Assembly (NCBI RefSeq): GCF_000284295.1 | Contig: NC_017093.1 | Coordinates: 2,666,001 to 2,730,000, forward strand | Direction of reading: 5' to 3' | DNA: 64,000 bases | Origin: Actinoplanes missouriensis 431 | GTDB taxonomy: Bacteria > Actinomycetota > Actinomycetes > Mycobacteriales > Micromonosporaceae | In this document: positions 61,630 through 64,000 of the stretch, in pieces | Layout: each line of letters begins with the position of its first letter | Position numbering within the stretch: position 1 is the first letter of the stretch | Notes under the pieces: model-generated | The model's input: the letters and a program-made list of their open reading frames with translations, nothing else | Told to the model about the DNA's origin: nothing | Database searches by the model: none | Made by a program: the position numbers and the translations under genes

Positions 61630-62268
61630 ATGCGCAACACCCTCGTCGCCGGTACCACCCTGCTTGCCGCGCTCGCCGCGACAGCCGTGCCGGCAGCCGC
61701 CGCCCCCGCGCCGCTTCCGGTCGACAAGATGGTCATCGACGTCGTCGCCGCCAACGGTTCCGGCTGCCCGCTCGGCACCGCCGACGTGACCGTGTCGCCG
61801 GACAACAAAGCCTTCACCGTGACCTACAGCGAATTCACCGCCCAGGTCGGTGTCGGCGCCAGACCGCTGGACTTCCGTAAGAACTGTCAGCTTGCCCTGA
61901 ACGTCGACGTTCCCCAGGGCTTCACGTACGCCATCGCGCGCACCGACTATCGCGGCTTCGTCCGGCTGGAGAAGGGCGCGTCGGCCACTCAGTCGTCGTT
62001 CTACTACTTCCAGGGCGACCTGCAGACCCACAAGACGCGGCACGACTTCACCGGCCCGGCCGACGGCGACTGGCAGCGCACCGACACGATCGGCATCAGC
62101 TCCGTGTCGTTCCTGCCGTGCGGCGAGCGGCGCTTCCTCAACGTCAACACCGAACTCCGGGTCAACGCCGGGTGGTCCGACAGGAAGAAGACCACCAGCT
62201 TCCTCACCATGGACTCCACCGACGGCAACCTCGACACCGTTTACCACGTGGCCTGGAGGAAGTGCTGA
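61630..62268 (+). CDS. Secreted DUF4360 family protein
   Basis: 212 aa, AAGGGG Shine-Dalgarno. Signal peptide 1-25 (MRNTLVAGTTLLAALAATAV... AAA). The body starts VDKMVIDVVAANGSGCPLGT and has TVTYSEFTAQVGVGA, KNCQLALNVDVPQGFTYAIA and a C-terminal Cys (WRKC), with four Cys consistent with two disulfides. DUF4360 is found in secreted proteins of fungi and actinobacteria with unknown role. Terminator follows. Confidence 0.85.
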   Translation: MRNTLVAGTTLLAALAATAVPAAAAPAPLPVDKMVIDVVAANGSGCPLGTADVTVSPDNKAFTVTYSEFTAQVGVGARPLDFRKNCQLALNVDVPQGFTYAIARTDYRGFVRLEKGASATQSSFYYFQGDLQTHKTRHDFTGPADGDWQRTDTIGISSVSFLPCGERRFLNVNTELRVNAGWSDRKKTTSFLTMDSTDGNLDTVYHVAWRKC

Positions 62269-62292
62269 CCTGTCGATGCCGACGAGACGTGT

Positions 62293-62316
62293 GCCCGGCC
62301 GGCCCGAGGGCCGGGC
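62293..62316. terminator. Bidirectional terminator
   Basis: 8-bp perfect stem GCCCGGCC / GGCCGGGC with an 8-nt loop, between the DUF4360 gene and the convergent AraC gene whose stop is at 62323. Confidence 0.75.
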
Positions 62317-62322
62317 CTGCTC

Positions 62323-63192
62323 TCACGCCGGGATCGGTGACTGTGGTGGCGCGGCAAGCCAGTTGGTCGGCGCTGTGCCGAGGTGCTGTGAGAACACGCG
62401 CGAGAACGAGGACGCGTTGGCGTATCCGAGCTCGGCCGCGATCGTGGACACGGCGGCGCCGGCGCGTAGGCGCTCCTGGGCGATGGTGAGCCGCCATTGG
62501 GTCAGATATTGCCCCGGCGTCGAGCCGATGACCTCTTTGAAGTGGGCCGCGAAGGCGCTGCGTGACATTCGTGCCTCGCGGGCCATGCTGTCCAGCTTCC
62601 AGTCCGCTTCCGGTGATTCGTGCAGCGCGATGAGTGAGGGGGCCAGGCGCGGATCGGCCAGGCCGGTCAGGATGCCCGAGGGTATGCCCAACTCGCCGGC
62701 GTGGTCGAGGATCCAGCGCAGCAGCCGGATGAGGACGACCTCGAAGAGCCGGTCGGCGACGAGCCGCTGACCGCAGCGAACACTGTCGACCTCGTCGAAC
62801 AGCAGCTGCAGGAGCGGCTCCCATCCGGCCAGCGCGTCGAGTGGGATGGTGAGCACGGGTGGCAGCGTCCGCATGAGGGGGTGCGTCGCCCCGCCCTCGA
62901 CGTCGAGCGACGCGCACGTGAAGTCGGAGACGTCGCTCGGCGCGTTGTGGAAGACGTGTTCGAGGGGCTGCGGGTAGAACAGCAGGGTCGGCCGGTCGAT
63001 CTCGATCCGCCGCACCGCGCCGCCGGGTTCTCGATGGGTGGCAGCCATTTCTCCCTGCCGCAGGATGTGCAGGAAACCACGGCCGGGCCGGGCCGCGAAC
63101 GTCGTCACACCGCAGAGTGGGCCGGCGTGAAACAGCTGGGTGGTGACCCGGAACCGGTGCAGCAGCGGGGTGAGCCGGTCAGAAGACTCCAT
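62323..63192 (-). CDS. AraC-family transcriptional regulator (cupin_6 type)
   Basis: 289 aa. The N-terminal 170 residues are a cupin-like AraC-binding domain (FHAGPLCGVTTFAARPGRGF; LLFYPQPLEHVFHNAPSD). Residues 180-285 hold the two HTH motifs: WKLDSMAREARMSRSAFAAHF and VSTIAAELGYANASSFSRVF. It activates or represses a nearby gene in response to a small ligand; the divergent carboxymuconolactone-decarboxylase-like gene 126 nt away is the obvious target. Confidence 0.92.
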   Translation of the reverse strand: MESSDRLTPLLHRFRVTTQLFHAGPLCGVTTFAARPGRGFLHILRQGEMAATHREPGGAVRRIEIDRPTLLFYPQPLEHVFHNAPSDVSDFTCASLDVEGGATHPLMRTLPPVLTIPLDALAGWEPLLQLLFDEVDSVRCGQRLVADRLFEVVLIRLLRWILDHAGELGIPSGILTGLADPRLAPSLIALHESPEADWKLDSMAREARMSRSAFAAHFKEVIGSTPGQYLTQWRLTIAQERLRAGAAVSTIAAELGYANASSFSRVFSQHLGTAPTNWLAAPPQSPIPA

Positions 63193-63318
63193 GCCGCCAC
63201 TCTATGGACGATCCGCTAAGAATCAAAGACTTTCTGATACGCATCGTACGTAGGTGAAGGGCAGGCTTGGTGGCACGAGCCCCGCCCGTGGGGCGCTCAC
63301 CTCAGATGGGAACCAGTC

Positions 63319-63864
63319 ATGGCAAACGTGCCCCTGATCGACCGTGATTCCGCCAGCGGCGAGGTGAAGGAGCAGCTGGACCAGATCCACGCCGCCTTCG
63401 GTGCCGTGCCCGCGATGTTCAAGGCAGTCGCGAACTCTCCTGCCGCGCTCAAGAGCATGTGGGGGTCGTTCGGTGCGTTCTCCGGCGGCACGCTCGGTGC
63501 GGCCCTGGGCGAGCAGATCGCCGTGGCTGTCGCGAACCACAACTCGTGCGAGTACTGCCTGGCCGCGCACACCGCACTCGGCAGGAAAGCGGGCCTGAGC
63601 CGCGAGGACCTCACCGCCGCGCAGGCCGGCGAGTCCGGCGACGCCCGTACCGCCGCTCTGCTCCGCTTCGCCCTGAAGCTGGTCGATGAGCACGGCCAGG
63701 TCTCGGCCGAGGACGTCGCGGCCGTCCGCGCGCAGGGCTGGAGCGACGAGCAGATCGTCGAGACGATCGCCCAGGTCGCCCTCAACCTGTTCACCAACTA
63801 CGTCAACATCGCCCTCGGGGTGCCGGTCGACTTCCCGACCGTGGCGCTGCGCCGGGCACGCTGA
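63319..63864 (+). CDS. Carboxymuconolactone decarboxylase/AhpD-like protein
   Basis: 181 aa. The CMD core carries NHNSCEYCLAAHTALGRKAG, with CxxC and downstream His as in AhpD-type alkylhydroperoxidases (CxxCxxxH). This makes peroxidase/thiol chemistry more likely than decarboxylation. GGGAA precedes the ATG. Divergent from the AraC-family gene. A strong terminator follows at 63877. Confidence 0.9.
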   Translation: MANVPLIDRDSASGEVKEQLDQIHAAFGAVPAMFKAVANSPAALKSMWGSFGAFSGGTLGAALGEQIAVAVANHNSCEYCLAAHTALGRKAGLSREDLTAAQAGESGDARTAALLRFALKLVDEHGQVSAEDVAAVRAQGWSDEQIVETIAQVALNLFTNYVNIALGVPVDFPTVALRRAR

Positions 63865-63876
63865 CCCCGGAGCCGG

Positions 63877-63919
63877 CGCGGCCGGTGCGCTTCGCCTTGT
63901 CGATGCGCACCGGCCGCGA
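63877..63919. terminator. Bidirectional terminator
   Basis: Perfect 14-bp stem CGCGGCCGGTGCGC / GCGCACCGGCCGCG with a 15-nt loop, between the AhpD-like gene and the gene leaving the window on the minus strand. Confidence 0.9.
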
Positions 63920-63922
63920 GGC

Positions 63923-64000
63923 TATCCGAGCGGCTGCCAGGTGCTCGGGTCGGACAGCTCGGTGAACCTGAGTTCGCGCAGGATGCGCCGGACGTCGTCG
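63923..64000 (-). CDS. C-terminal end of an unidentified gene
   Basis: The minus strand gives DDVRRILRELRFTELSDPSTW then QPLG and a TAG at 63923-63925. The gene continues beyond the right edge. Too little is present to name it. Coding is supported by the terminator immediately after the stop. Confidence 0.5.

Overview
The window is about 72% G+C by eye, with strong third-position G/C bias, GTG/TTG starts and frequent long antisense open frames. Together with several LAL (ATPase-LuxR) regulators, a tRNA-Leu(GAG) lacking an encoded CCA, a VanZ-RDD protein and a DipZ-type protein, this points to a filamentous actinobacterium, most likely Micromonosporaceae (Actinoplanes-like). That placement is an inference from gene content. 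No phage, plasmid or biosynthetic megasynthase is present; the window reads as a chromosomal accessory region rich in regulators and single-step oxidoreductases.

Layout. 1-7281: end of an alcohol dehydrogenase, a B12-binding radical SAM enzyme coupled to a membrane-anchored unknown protein, an acyl-CoA synthetase/enoyl-CoA-hydratase-like pair, and a TPR protein with a QLEDP repeat. 7370-13200: tRNA-Leu followed by a graveyard of gene and transposase remnants (DHFR-like, IS256, IS5) around a large DUF6493-like protein. 13214-24617: signalling block with a hybrid histidine kinase whose membrane domain resembles plant/cyanobacterial ethylene receptors, a membrane-tethered PemK/MazF-like protein, a MerR-like protein, a secreted propeller/lectin-like protein, and a GAF histidine kinase with two response regulators. 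24824-51000: three paralogous LAL regulators interspersed with hydrolases, SDRs, flavoproteins, a DipZ-like thiol-redox protein, a Bax-inhibitor-like protein, a tannase/feruloyl esterase, a ThDP enzyme, and an ECF sigma factor opposite a monooxygenase operon. 51145-56977: an epoxide-hydrolase pseudogene, then a three-gene, translationally coupled operon encoding a CHAT protease-STAND-TPR protein, a 67-aa disordered protein and a DUF6338 membrane protein. 57101-64000: an HxlR/NmrA-type pair, an Imm26-like protein of lower G+C, a secreted lysyl-oxidase-like protein, a DUF4360 protein, and an AraC/carboxymuconolactone-decarboxylase pair.

How the genes may work together. The CHAT-linker-DUF6338 operon has the architecture expected of a protease-gated membrane effector (sensor/protease, small middle protein, membrane protein) and is the best candidate for an undescribed system. 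A second theme is a possible regulon: the dyad CCAGGG-N5-CCCTGG occurs with identical spacing in front of the 28555 hydrolase/VOC fragment, between the DipZ-like and Bax-inhibitor-like genes, and in front of the 50892 SDR. Related half-sites lie before the flavoprotein disulfide reductase and the 36467 SDR. A NarL-type regulator and three LAL regulators in the same window are candidate binders.

Start codons were chosen by Shine-Dalgarno position and family length; all family names are by-eye recognition without database support.
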